This document shows, one piece after another, positions 38,019-50,614 of a DNA stretch of 64,000 nt. The position numbers were made by a program, and so were the translations under genes. Position 1 is the stretch's first letter, and every line of letters starts with the position of its first letter. The DNA lies in assembly GCA_008508345.1 (NCBI GenBank), contig QNGE01000141.1, positions 176,119 through 240,118 of the forward strand, given 5' to 3'. A model generated the notes under the pieces. It did not search any database and was not told where the DNA came from. It saw only the letters and a program-made list of their open reading frames with translations. The DNA is from Paragonimus westermani (Eukaryota > Platyhelminthes > Trematoda > Plagiorchiida > Troglotrematidae).

Positions 38019-38430
38019 CACACAGTGGGCATGATCAAACGGCAGCCTCTGAAGGCCAGCCCATATTCGCTGATATTACCCAGAAGGGAAAACAATTGTA
38101 CTGTGAATTCCAAGTGATGATCTCACAATTACTGCTATCCACCAAGTAGAACTGGAAAAAGTTGTTTAGCTTATCAAGCAAGGTTTTGTTGGCCAAGAAG
38201 TAAGACTAACAAAAACGGAACAAAACTCACAGTTAGCCCCTACTCCTACGAAGGGAAAATCTACTGGTGGCAAGACCTATCGATAACGAACCTGAAGTAA
38301 AGTGGCTACTTTCGGAAAAAGCTAGACGCAAAGTTTAGATTACCTTAAAATCCGATACCAACTATCAGCAAGTTTCAGTCGAAAGTAACCAAACCCTTTG
38401 TTGTGTGAAAGGGTTCCTTGTATCAATCAT
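38019..38430 (+). mobile_element. Ty3/gypsy-type reverse transcriptase relic
   Basis: Three plus-strand segments in three different frames follow the start of a gypsy-type reverse transcriptase. 38019 onward reads HTVGMIKRQPLKASPY (family: H-x-I-x-x-G-x-x-x-P-x-x-x-x-P-Y). 38137 onward reads IHQVELEKVV, stop, LIKQGFV (family: V-x-x-E-I-x-x-M-L-x-x-G-x-I). 38342 onward reads TLKSDTNYQQVSVE and CCVKGF (family: L-D-L-K-S-G-Y-x-Q-V-x-V...K-T-A-F...G). The catalytic Y-x-D-D region is not recognisable beyond it. Each alignment is short; their order is what supports the call. No long terminal repeats were found. Confidence 0.55.
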
Positions 38431-38700
38431 CACATTGAATTTGACAGTGCTAACAACCAGATAGTATAACAGCGACCAGCAGTGAATCTGCCTTACAGTG
38501 ATCGCCAGTTAACGTTTACTCTACTGGTAGCTGCGTTGACTCTCCCAACTACTGTGTGCTGGATTGGTATACGGAAAATTCAGGCCTCTAGCTGTTGGTC
38601 AAATTGATAGAAACCCTCTGTTAAAATGACATTCCTTGAAATTTCTCATGAGTAGCGGCTACTAACAGAAATTCTAAATTCAAGAACAGTGACAAAAATT

Positions 38701-38982
38701 ACTGATGAGTAGTCGGGGATTTGGTTTATTTTCAAGTTGACTATCACTCACATTTGATCGCAGCGTTCGCATTCAGATAAACGGTGCAGCCAGCCTCTTT
38801 CGAAAAGAAGCACTATACTCGAGTTTCGCTCTCATTAGAGCTCGTCAGTAGTGCATATCCTTGCCACGGCCGGGATTTGAACTCCGGACATTCCAATCAT
38901 GAGGCAACCGTGTTAACCACTGCGCCATTNATGCGAACGCTGCGATCAAATGTGAGTGATGGTCAACTTGAAAACATTACTG
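38701..38982 (-). mobile_element. tRNA-derived SINE copy 3, most complete, with inverted second arm
   Basis: On the minus strand from 38929 this reads as a tRNA-derived SINE. It has an A-box TGGCGCAGTGG (38927-38917), a B-box-like GAGTTCAAATCC (38884-38873), then a body that ends with the family signature CCCCGACTACTCATC at the left border. Beyond the N at 38930 the body arm (from ATGCGAACGCTGCG to CAACTTGAAAA) recurs in inverted orientation, making a long foldback with 38732-38782. ATTACTG at 38698-38704 and 38976-38982 may be a short target duplication. Polymerase III promoter boxes of this kind are established for tRNA-derived SINEs. Confidence 0.8.
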
Positions 38983-39580
38983 CTGCGATAACTGTCATGT
39001 TAAGAATCCTTTGAGTAATTTCTTTACAAAACCTGTCTAGCCCATGACACGAGACTTAGAACTTTGATGACGTTGTCAAACTAACCTTTCTTTTTGTCAC
39101 GTTGATCGTTCGCTGACAGACGCTACCCAGAACTGTTGAAAGGGGATTGAAAGATCCGCAACATGCGCTCGCTCACATTTAACCTGCGGGGACCGACGTA
39201 ACTGACTAAAGCTTATGTCAACCCTACGCTGAACGACTGTCGAAGTGGCCGATTGGCTATCTATTGTCGTTGGGAGCACCGACTAAGCGGAAACCAAAGA
39301 AACTGGTGATATACACTAGTCAACACATCCAGTCGTTATACTGCCATGCTACCAAGGAGAATTCAACAATTCTCCTCAACACTTTTTCGGATGTGGTGAC
39401 GATAAGCAGTGGCTGCGCCGATCATGTGATATCGGTTGTCAATCAGTAGTGCTTTCGTTAGTTAAATTTTGATTTTCAATTTTGGAGATAAGGTGAAAAG
39501 CAACTCTAACCATGTCCTGCTCTCACATGGGGAACATGCCGTCATTTCGACATTTATTATTTTATCGGTTAAAATTTCAG

Positions 39581-40150
39581 TTCCACCGGAATTAATCCCC
39601 TCTGGGATCACGGTTTTCACTGCTCCGGTTGGCTATCAGGTTGTCATCGAGCTCTATATCTGGTCCTATCCCTTACCCCGACAACGATTACCCATGCTCG
39701 AGCGGTATTCAACCCCAACGAGACCTTCGAATTGCAAGCGTTCAAAATCAAAGCGGACGATTGCCGGTGAACTGTTAAGACAAGAGCGGTTCAATTATTC
39801 TTGGTTCAAAGTGGTTACAAGGAGCAAAACAAATGAACCGCAAGTTTTGTCTCGTAGGCGGTTGGTTGATGCAGAACAGAAAGTAACACATGATGATGAG
39901 GACGCGGAGAGCATGCGAGTATGGAGCGATGTCATTTTGGTGAACTTAGCTACCATCTATCCTCGACAGTTGACTAACCTGCCGAATCATCAGACAACCG
40001 ACACACAAAGCGAAAAAACTACGAGCGTTCCGACCTTGGTATTTCGCTTGTTTTTTCACGCGGTGACCGAAACCGATTACGGGGAATACATGTGCGAAGT
40101 GGAGCACATCACTGGACGGAAAGCATTTTTGGCCCGACTGCAACCTCCAG
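39581..40150 (+). CDS. Nephrin-like receptor exon: Ig domain lacking the first cysteine (Ig-E)
   Basis: The exon is 570 nt (190 codons), phase 1-1, with acceptor AAAATTTCAG and donor G|GTAAAC. The second half is a textbook Ig F strand, T-E-T-D-Y-G-E-Y-M-C-E-V-E-H, followed by an F-L-A-R-L-Q strand. The tryptophan lies in FNYSWFKVV. Where the first cysteine belongs the sequence runs Y-Q-V-V-I-E-L-Y-I-W, so the canonical disulphide partner is missing; a cysteine occurs later in RPSNCKRS. A basic insertion (many K and R) follows that cysteine, and an acidic one (H-D-D-E-D-A-E) sits before the F strand. It joins the next exon as P-P-V. Confidence 0.88.
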
Positions 40151-43100
40151 GTAAACGGGAAAAGTCAGCTTTATGTGATTGTTTGACTTATGTCCGGTCA
40201 GATAGAGACAACCACATCAAGACTGCATTCTGACCACAGAATTTAAAGACTTTAATGTGCATCCACCATTCATACAATCCTGGATTATTGCTTGGCTAGT
40301 TGGCTAAACCCACTCTCATTATTAACTTCCCATGCGCAAATGTTCTCCACCATTCAGTGATCGGTAAGTGGACAACAGAATCTAACTACTGATAATGTAG
40401 GGGTTTGAAGGAAATTGTGCGAGGCTGACACTCCATCAAATATTACGGATATAAGACGTTCAGGGCAGTTCGATGTTGGGCTGCAGTATCAGCTTGTTTG
40501 TGAAACCCTAACAGATAACAATAAGGCCTTTTGAAGCATTGAATCAGTCGATCATATACTTCTTACTCTTATCGGGCACATTTTACCGGCACTCCTTGTT
40601 TTCTTTATTTTATGCATGCTAGCAGATGTAGATGTTGCTTTGGCTAATAAAGGAAACCGGCTTAAGTGTTCTTTCTTGTTGGGACGTGGGCTTTTGTATG
40701 TGAACGATACGTTCCTCAGAATAGTGCCATGATTTGTGAAGTTTTGAGATGTTAAAGGCTGACTAGAGTTTCCAATGAATGATTCCAAAAGCGCTATTTT
40801 CTACAAGTCCGTTCTTTGACTCTTTCGCAAAAACTAATGTTTGTAGCCACAGCATACTGCAGGAATATTTTGCACCGTCAAGCATCACAAAATATAATCA
40901 CGCACATTCTACCCGTCACAAGAAAGGTCCATTGTTGTCGGAATGTTGTTAATTTACGTCGCTTTTCCACTCCAATTCTAGGCATACAGTCATGATATAA
41001 TGGCAGGAGTACGCGAAAATCACTTAGTATTTGTCAGCAAATGACCATTGGGTTATTGACCACCAGGTCCGAGAGAAACAATGTTTACCGTTGCATGTTT
41101 TAACCACAAAGGATACGATAGGTGGAATTGAATTGCCGACCAGTTTGCAGCGCGAATGATCACATTGTCGATAGTAAATGTAAACTTTTATACACAGGTT
41201 TATCTTTCTGATTTGCAGTGCCAATCAAGTTTTCTTATAGCAGTTAACCATAATCTAGCACCCACCCAATAAGGAGAAACGAAATAGCATCATGTTTTGA
41301 GCAAGAGACGCTTCAAAGTTCTGTGGCGAAAAGTTGATTACAACTGACCCTAACCACTTCCGTTCGTTATCTGTTTGGCATGTTTTAAAAACACAAGGCG
41401 ATAAACTGCAGATTAATTTTGATTGCCTGACAAGAACTGCGTTCCATATTTATTTATTTAAAAGTATTTACACGATATTTCTGTCGTAGTGCTTCCACTG
41501 TATAAAACACAATATTCAAAGCTACTAAACGTAACAGATTGCTAGAAATCTACTAAGTGAGGCATAAACGTGGAGGAGTTACAGCGTTTGGTGTATTTTC
41601 AACAGAATCCAAACGTTGATGAATGGTTTTATAAATGGCCGTGGGAAAACAAGTTATTTTGAGGCTGATAAACAGTGATAAATGGGGCATCGTCTGTTCA
41701 TTATACACTGGGTTGTAACGTATTGGAGAGGGCACAGCAACGGATGAGGTTGTAAGGTAGTGAGCGTAGGCTGGATTTGCACAATACATCACGATTCCGC
41801 ATTGTATAATCTTTCACACCATTGTATGGTGGAATCCAGCAAGCTGAAACATCTCAGATCTCTAGGATGCAAGCGGAATCAATACATATGTAACACATGG
41901 CACAGAGTTACCCAAATAATCTTAATGACCGAAACGGTAGGGTTACAACCATCATTTAATTAACTTTCACATGGGTGTAGTCCCATCTAGTCACTGGTCT
42001 CACTAGGAAAGATGGTTAGTCAATATTTGCTTCCTGTGAATAACTGTCAACTGCTGTGTACTTCTAGCCAATATCAGTTGACAGTCAATTCACGGGTGAT
42101 CCAACCTGAACTTATGACAGGTATTCGTCACCAAAAAGTTCAATCGACTTCTCACGTTTGAATTTGCGGTTAAACAACTAATCATCTTCAACTTGTTCAG
42201 AGCAATATATTTGTTTGAATGGAAGTGTAACAAGTGTAGCACAAAACCTTCCACTGTATTCACGATAAGTTTGCTGGGAGCGAGTGAATCAGGCGCAAAT
42301 CCGTCAAACTGCCGTCGGAATCGTTTCGGGTCTCTCATTCCTTTATCTATGACACACGTCAAAGTGATCTAAAACAAAGAGTTTACGGAAAAAGATGGGT
42401 CGTTTTCTCTTTTAGACGGATATACAGTCTCAGTGGTTCTGGTACATAAAAATAATCGTATTGTTTACTGTTACATTCGAAATGTGGCCGGAGTCATTCA
42501 GTCGCGTGCCCAACTTCACGGCCTCTTAGTTACCCACCAAACACATTCCTACTTAACAAGGGTGTGTAGCACAACTCATTATTCTGTCGCTGTTAATGCC
42601 TAGTTGTGTACAGTAGGCCTAAGAAGTGATTTGGTTGATGAAAATAGCATTTTCATTCGTTAAGTTGAAACACTTTTATTACGTGTTTCGAACCTCTCCA
42701 AAATGACAAAGCTATGTGCACGACAAAGTAGTAGCGAGTCAGCCTCGTTGTGGAAGGTAGAAGATGGCAAGTTAGTTGAATACACCGGTCACAGCCGTGC
42801 GTTAAACACAAATTTACTTATTTGATTCGTCAGATTCTGTTGATTTTCGAAAAGTGGCCGCTATACGGGTGAACTGGTAAATGTGACTTACTGGGATACT
42901 CTAGTCTTAAACAGGTTCTTTTTTAACCAGCTGGATAACTCCGGTCCCAATAGGTTTGGTTTTATACAGCACTTTTGATCAAGTGGAATTTGATACGTGA
43001 TTTGGACCGCGGTTGATTGGTCAAATGAGGTAGTAAGAGTTCATCTGGTTCACAGGTCTTACCTCATGAGGATGCGTGGTGATATTGGCCGCTGGTGTTT

Positions 43101-46100
43101 CGTTAGGTGTCAGCCAACATAAACGGCGTTGAAGCTTCGTTTTAATGGCCGTTACTGCCTTCCACTTACACCGCTTGCTACACATCAACAGGCCAAATGA
43201 TAGATTAAGTGGGAACAGGCAGTAAATATTCCTTTGCAAAATTGGTAAACAATACCGTTGTTTCAAATTGTCCACAAGTAATTCACCGTGTCCGTTAGTG
43301 TATTTTCGTAGGCCGCCTATTTGCACATGTCATTCAGTTAACAGGAGAATCGAACAGGCAACTGTCAGAAAACTCAGCAGGCGCGGAGATGTGTCCTATA
43401 ACGTGACAGTTGGCTTAGCGGAAGTTTGAAATGTATATGGTTGGTGGTCTTTAAACCTAACAATCTAGCATCCTTTACGGAATTCCTTTAGGGAGGCTTC
43501 TGGAAAATTGACCTAGTTATAAAGTAACTTCCAATACATTCAAAATGAGGGTATCCAAATGTTATAATTCGCAATTTTTTGCTTTGAAACGATGATTGGT
43601 CAAATTCTACTGTCGATAAACAAGCTGATACCTACAGAAACCCGACAATGGGATAGACGCAAGAAATGTACATTTTCCGAAAATTACGAGCTATTCAATT
43701 AGCATGATGAAAGAGAAGGAATACGACTTCATTTTGTGTATTTGTTTTAATGAACCGATGTTCATTTCATTAATAAGTAATAGCCAGCTTCACCAGGTGG
43801 ATTTATAGAGGCAGGCCAGCAGTCACTGAATCTAGCTACTATTCCTATGTGTGAGCGCAACTGAATCCTGAGATACGTTAACTTCTGGGCCATTGATGTC
43901 CCCATTTATAGGGTCGAAAGACATGAAAAATGTGCTTCTTACCGGCTATTGTTTAATGTCCATTGGGTATTATCAACTTTGGTATGTTTACTAAGTGCAG
44001 CGCGGATTACTAAATTTCGCGTGTTCTTCATGAGTCCTGATTGCTTCCGATAGAAAATAACTTCCTGGTTTCAAGAATCGTATCCCACTAAGCCTCTTTT
44101 GAAAACATATTCAATGACAATTTCATTACCGGTTTTGTTCGATACACTGCCATACAGAATAATAGTAATCGCTATCAAAACACGTTTCCAAAGAATTCTG
44201 CTACAAAGTCTTGAAATGCTATTTTGCCGTTTGATTTTTTGAAGTAATTGTCCTTATCCGTAATCAGTTCATTTGGAGTCTTGTTAATGAAGGCTCTTTG
44301 GTAAACAGCGTTGCAAGTAATAATGAAACAACCTCCCAAGTCTTTTGTAGACCTCCAAGAGGAGGTAAAAGGACAGATTTTCCCCAAAATGTCTCCATTG
44401 CTTCACAGATCGTTTAAACATTCCGTGATAGTTGAACAAGATGGACTAGACCCAGACTGCGCCGAAGTTCCACTCGCTATCGTAGACCACCGCACCTCTC
44501 CAGTGTTCATTAATCAGTATCCACCCTGAAATATATGATTGGACTAAGATGGGGATTGCAGACTAGCCATTCCGTTGCAGTCATCCTGTGGGGTAATCAT
44601 ATTTTGCAACTGGAGTTATACCGCGGCATATAACGCTAATCCGTTTTTATATGCACGTCTTTAACATGCTGGCGTAGTTTTTTACTTAGAGAATTAAAAC
44701 GTTTGCTCAATCGCCAGTTGTAACATGCCCTGGCTTACTGCTGCCCGTCTGCTACCAGTATTTCTGTTAAAAACATTTTATCAGTTCCAAAAATTACTTG
44801 AATACAGCTTCTGAGCACGAGTTTATATAACTGGACCATTTTATGAGTAATAAGGACGACGAAAGCAAAGTTTAGACTTCTGTAAATAGCAAATGGTAAC
44901 GCTTTTTTAAGCCTTCAGTAATTCAGCCGCAAAATTCTCAGTCCTTTGAATGGACCACAGGCATATGTTTAGGGCAAGCGTTGAATTAATTTCCTGTCAA
45001 CCTATCACAGTATCAGACGCCAGCGGAAGCGTTTCAGTTTAAGTTCGTTTAGAAAATACGAGTATTTATCCTCATACTTTTGTTTGCTTGCGGAGGTGAA
45101 AGTTTTTGGTTGATGCTCACAGCACATCCTACACTACAGTGTAGCGTACCGCCCACCATTGTGCTCAGTGACTATCGAATAAAGGCCGGGATATCACTGT
45201 CTTGAACTAGCAAAACATTTCATTTAAAGTTTTGATGGAAATAGGACTATATTTAACTAAACCCCTTTAGCCATGTCAAGCCTTGTACCTCGTCTACTCA
45301 GGGTTTCTGGAGTTGTCAATGAAGTATACTAAAGATGATGTACGCCTCTCAACCGAATTGTGCACACTGCAGCTAACAAACAATGTTCAACACTTGTGCC
45401 CAATCCTGGGAGATTCGAGGAGTAAAGTACAACTAATTGGGTTGTTTCTAAGCTTTTGTCTTGGCACTGCTTTATTCCATAACACACTGGGACTAAAAGT
45501 GTAGCAAATAACCTTATATTTCTGGAGCGTGATTTCTTTGTTTAGTTAGATAAAAACATGTGTATTCTGTGAAGTGTGCTACAAGTAGTTGCGAAGTGCT
45601 GTGTGGTTTGTAGTTTCGCTGCAACGTTTTACGACGCTTTTCATGTAAAGGTATTGGAAACTTCTTGAAGACTGCATGATAAATCACCATGACAGTTTGC
45701 AAAATGGGCAAACCCTCGACATTTCTATTCTTGGAACCCACATAGGTATGTGAAGTCCTCTATAACAACATTTACTCACTCTCTGACACAGCCCCGTGCT
45801 ATGTTTTTCTATCAGCCGGTGGATGTTTCAGTTAAGATCACAATGCGTAGTAAATATTCCATAAAAATTGATATTACTTTTCGCCACAGTCGATATCGTT
45901 CACGGTTATTACATACCAGCTCTTATCCAGTGTTACAGCAGCAACCTGTTCACAAAAAAGTAGGCAGCGAATGTGCTCAATAAGCTATAATACATACTGC
46001 ATTAAACAGCACAGCTCGACAAGTATATGTATATAATAGTGGACATGGAAACAGTTTACTTAAAATATTGTCAGTGGATGATTGAGATATTCTGGTTGTA

Positions 46101-47864
46101 ATTGCTAATCGCAATATTCTTCTGGATTTTAATGTTACATTGCTAAACTATACGTTTAGTGATTGCGTACGTGATCATACAATACTTAACTCTTACCACC
46201 GACTTATTGTGTTAGTGTGATTTTCCTCCATTCACAGCCGCCTACATTACGGTCCCGGTTGTACACAATACGAGATGTTAAGAGTGATATTTCTTGGAAT
46301 TGAACAGCAGCATCCTTCAAGGCTTTCGTCGTCAAAATTATTTACGATTATTTGTTTGTTCAAGCTGACTTGACAATCCTCAAATACAGTTCACAAAATG
46401 TCATTCCACCAAGACAGATCACTGCACTAACTGACATACCCCGATTACCGTCATGATGAAAAGCCTCTTAGTTTTACTGAGTTAATTATTATCATGCTGA
46501 CAGTAAGTGAAGTGACCACACTTCCTGCAGTCCGCTGCTACTGCAGGATTAGTACACCTGACTGATAATGTTAATAAGTGAATTAGCTTTTATTCTGATA
46601 CGTATCTTCAGTTACAGCTTAGATAGTGACTGACATCACCGAAAACAGTTGTTGATTTTCATTTCCACCACTAAATTGTATCTTTTTGTGGCTAAATTGT
46701 GAGATCTGAGATGAACACACAACACAATAGTTTGGAAAATAGCTATTGCCGATTAACCTATGGCTGAATTGATGGAAATTAATATTAAATTTCAAAAAGC
46801 TTTCTAGTGAATTCTTCGCCAGATCTATGAGGTGGGTCCAAAGGGCCTGCAGTAATGAAGCCCAAGTCATTCTACGGGTATCCAACAATGCTCCAGAAAA
46901 CCTTTTTGTGGTATGCTTAACTAAGTAGATACGTGAATGACCGAATGAAAAACTGGTTGCCGATGTTTTTACAGTGTATTTATTACAGAAATTTCCTAAT
47001 CAGGCATCACTTGTAGAAAATTGGCTGCTATTTGAAACTGTCAATAATTGTAGCTGATCGTTATGAGCCGGTGAATTGAGCAGAAGCTGAAACGCAATGA
47101 ATAAGCTTGTTTTGACTGTGTTTTTTTTATGACAAATGTGGAGAAATATTGAATAGATCTGGATGAAGTGTTCACGTATTTTCATTTTCCTAGAGCGCTG
47201 ACATACTCATTTTAATGGCATGTATCACTTCGACAGGTTTTACCGCCAGAGCACTTGAACAGGTGGATAAGGCTGGCTTTTATATTCCAAAACTAAAGTT
47301 AGCTGTACGCTGCATTACGGACCAGTCGTTCACGAATACCACTCACTTCCGGCTAGAGTGTTATGTTTAATCTGAAGCTGGCTCGACTAGCAGACATTAA
47401 TTCTCCATGTTTTGATTTCGTACATATTGTAGATGACCCGGTATTCTTAAGAATTTCACTCGTGTTTAAATGATTCAGTGATTCTTTGGAGCCACAGCTA
47501 TCAGCAACCAGTTTCCTCGTCCTTGAGTAAACGATAGACCGATGGCAGATTTTACTAAAAATATTCAGAAACAGTCGGTTTATCTTCGCGGTCTAATTTA
47601 TGTTAATTTGAAATCAGATATCGATAGCGTCCACAACGGCTCACATGTTTGCCTCCTGGAAGATTACTAAGAATTATTCTTATTATTTGTATCCAAAGTG
47701 GCGCTTCCTAAGTGAAATTATCTACAATCATTTCTTCACAAGGCTGCGTACAAAATTTACAAGGCTGTAATCCTAACAATGCATCCCAATGGACAATATA
47801 TCGTTGCATTATTTTAAATTGCCCAACTATTGTACATGTTTTGTTTTCAAACCACGCACTTCAG
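40151..47864 (+). other. Intron (7714 bp, phase 1)
   Basis: This intron lies between Ig-E and the FN3-like exon. Apart from the short inverted repeat at 42036-42093 I recognise nothing. An open frame at 44311-44529 (plus) has no matched splice borders and no known motif. Confidence 0.75.
42036..42093. repeat. Short imperfect inverted repeat (18-19-bp arms)
   Basis: Arms 42036-42053 and 42075-42093 are reverse complements except for one gap and one substitution (core ACTGTCAACTG), separated by about 21 bases. As RNA it would form a stem-loop. The origin is unknown; it may be a small terminal-inverted-repeat remnant. Confidence 0.5.
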
Positions 47865-48473
47865 TGAAAGCTTCCCTACGGGCCAACAGCGTGCAATTCA
47901 CGCGCATCGGTGCGTCGATCTACATTCAGTTTGACCCCAAAATAATTCAGTCGGAACAAACTGAACGGTATCGATTCCAAACCGCGCCAGTTTACACCGA
48001 TTTGATAGCGAGCGGAACGGACTCAATGATGCTTACACAGGAATTTACCTGGATGCTGGTTCGTATTTGTGCACTATACGAGCCATTTAAAGGTAACGAT
48101 GCACTAATCGATATACCCGAATGTGAGGTCGCCCATCATAGAGACGCCTCTCTGCTGAAAAAACCCACTCACACAGTGCACACGAATAACTGTTTGGACC
48201 GATTAATTGAACATCCAGAGAAAGGCACGGCAATAATACATCTGGCTATCAATCATCACCTGTCGTTCACAAACGCGTTTGCCCAGCAACCGACAAATTT
48301 AGAGTCACCTGCGGACACTTCTGAACGGCTTCCGGAGAACAGTCTGAATAACGAAGGTGCAAGTACTCCTGCCGACTGGTGGACGGCAGCGAAACAGCTG
48401 GTTTACCAATTCCGGTTCTATAATATGCACGGCAGCTTGGTGCACAGTAGTGATTGGCACATCTATAAATCAG
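47865..48473 (+). CDS. Nephrin-like receptor exon: divergent fibronectin-III-like membrane-proximal region
   Basis: The exon is 609 nt (203 codons), phase 1-1, with acceptor CGCACTTCAG and donor G|GTAAGC. Its position (after the last Ig domain, before the membrane exon) is where nephrin, Sns and Hibris have their single fibronectin-III domain. Sequence support is moderate: an alternating hydrophobic start (S-I-Y-I-Q-F-D-P), a middle W-M-L-V-R-I, and a late LVYQFRFYNMHG that resembles the F strand of such a domain. It is about twice the usual 90-100 residues, with a central insertion rich in H, N, E and P. Cysteines in VRICAL, PECEV and NNCLD are unexpected for this fold. It could instead be a heavily modified Ig domain. 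Confidence 0.78.
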
Positions 48474-50614
48474 GTAAGCTACCGCTTTTGAACATCGTTA
48501 AGTTTTTACCCCCCTGACTTCGACTCAATCACTGAAAGACGTGGTGGTTTGCTCTGGTCATTAAGATCGCAACTCATGTTCCAGAAACTTACAATCTGGT
48601 AGCAGCGAGGTCCCACCGAATAAACGATATCCGATAGTACTTTCAATGGAAAATATGTTCAAGTAGATATAGGATTTTTGTGGAAGCGGGGCATCAAAAT
48701 ACTGAAAAGTGATAATTGAAGGGTCGCGAATCATATTTGCTTTCCGTCCTGCAGTAAAGCCTAACGTTGATCGCAACTATAGAGCAAATACATTATCGAT
48801 AGTTAAACTTCTATTTCCCCTCCACTCGACTCCATTGAATTACGAAATTCGAGAAAGCCATAGAACATTCGCCATGAGAAGATCCTTCTATGAGTCGTTA
48901 GAAATTCTGGAGATCGCATCCTGTTAACCAAAACAGTTCACTAGCGCATAACGCGAGCCTATCTCCATGTGCTTTGTTGCGATGTTCAGTGAACAAGTTG
49001 ACCGACTGGATAGGCCATCGGGACAACCTACAAACTGGTGATTCATGTTTCAAACAAATGATCAATGACAAATAAACATTAGTAGGTTGATTTTCAATTT
49101 TAGTGAGTTGTGTAAGTTGCATATCTTGGTTAAGATCAAACCTCTGCAGCACATTATAATTTCATAAATGTGCTGTCACCTAATTAGTGGTACATACGTC
49201 CGAAAGTGTGTACATTGCAAAAGAGGAAAATGTACGTGGTGTGCTAAAGGAAAACTTGGAAATCCAGTTCCGAAAAGATCCATTTGCAGTTTGAATTTTA
49301 AATAGTGAACACTTCAACAGATGCCTTTGCTTTTTACCGCGGCCTATTTGAGAACCGCCTGGTTGAAATGATCATACTAAACGTTAGGCCAAGTATTCTC
49401 AATGTTTTGAATAGCACTGGGTTCAGTTAGTGACCTGTAAGGAGTTGCCATCGCGCAATTTTCACTCAAGTTTGTACTTCAACGGCGCGAGGCTTCACCG
49501 AGTGCATTCACTTCTATTACGCCTAATAATTGCAATTGCTTACTAGATCTGAATGCGATCACCTACTTGTGGAGCCGTGCTTCTTCTGGACGACCCCAGG
49601 GTTTGAAAACGATGAAGAGGTATTCGTAAATTTTGTTTCGTACAATAAGAACGAGTACTGCTTCGGAACTACAATGCAAGAATATGTTTGCCTATCTGTC
49701 AACTCTATAATAAACGATTTATTTGGACTTGAATATTATGAATGATCTATTTTTCTCCTCAGACACATGAGAACTCATCCTAACTGATTTATCTTTGTTT
49801 TGTTACAACAAAATAGTATTTTTGCGATGAAGTTGACTGTTGCTTTCTCCAATTAAAAGTCGTTACAAACAAGAATAAAAAACGGTGAAGTGGTTATGCC
49901 TCAAAAATCATCCGCAATGGGAGGCACGTTTGGTAAACATCAGACGCGTTTAAAAGAAGCGCACTGATGAGTGATCAAATATCACAACTGTTCAGCGTTT
50001 ATTGATTTACAAAGTGCTTAAGGCATTTCTCCTAAGAATATATATTAGTTTTATCACTGTCATTACATATAACACAGTAGTTTTTCATTAGAACTTATCA
50101 GTAGTTCGTATCTGTGTGTACTGTGAGGTCACTAACCCTGTGGTATACATAGGCGCGTGAGCACAATGGAGAACGGAGTTTACTTTCCTGGTGCGGCGCG
50201 GATATACAGTACTGATGCTCTCTGACAGAAGCAAAAGTTCCGTGTATGTTTTCTTTTCGGATAAGCTGAGCTAACACGTTTGTCTGAAAGTGAAATCTGC
50301 GACCCTATTTGCATTATTTTCCAACTATGCTAAGCAAATTTCCAAGTGTATGTGACTAGGAAACAATTTTCCTCCATAAAGCCACAATGTGAAATATAGC
50401 CGGTTTTTCACCATAGTTCACCTTTATGCCGTTACCTGCAACTAACTATTTTGTGATTCGAGATAAGTGATAAATGAGAGTGAGTCATAAATCTCTTCGA
50501 GTCTCTCGGTTACCAAACAGATTGCATACTATTATTCAAATGCATTTCATCGTGTAACTCAGTTGGATTAGTGAATGAAACCGCATTATTTGTCCTCATT
50601 TGTAATCGGTGCAG
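48474..50614 (+). other. Intron (2141 bp, phase 1)
   Basis: This intron holds one member of the duplicated 19-mer (49928-49946) and a stretch near 50087-50145 that weakly resembles the central part of the SINE family (CATTAGAAC...CAGTAGT). No gene is seen. Confidence 0.7.

Larger units (their letters stand above)
32898..39580 (+). other. Intron (6683 bp, phase 1) rich in mobile DNA
   Basis: This intron lies between Ig-D and Ig-E. It carries three members of the tRNA-derived SINE/foldback family (34.36, 35.01 and 38.70 kb), a gypsy-type reverse transcriptase relic (38019-38430) and a frameshifted Ig look-alike (35957-36134). The open frame at 34598-34957 has no recognisable content. Confidence 0.75.

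Noticed and set aside
44311..44529. Plus open frame with a plausible-looking composition
   Set aside because: No acceptor or donor in receptor phase and no family recognised.
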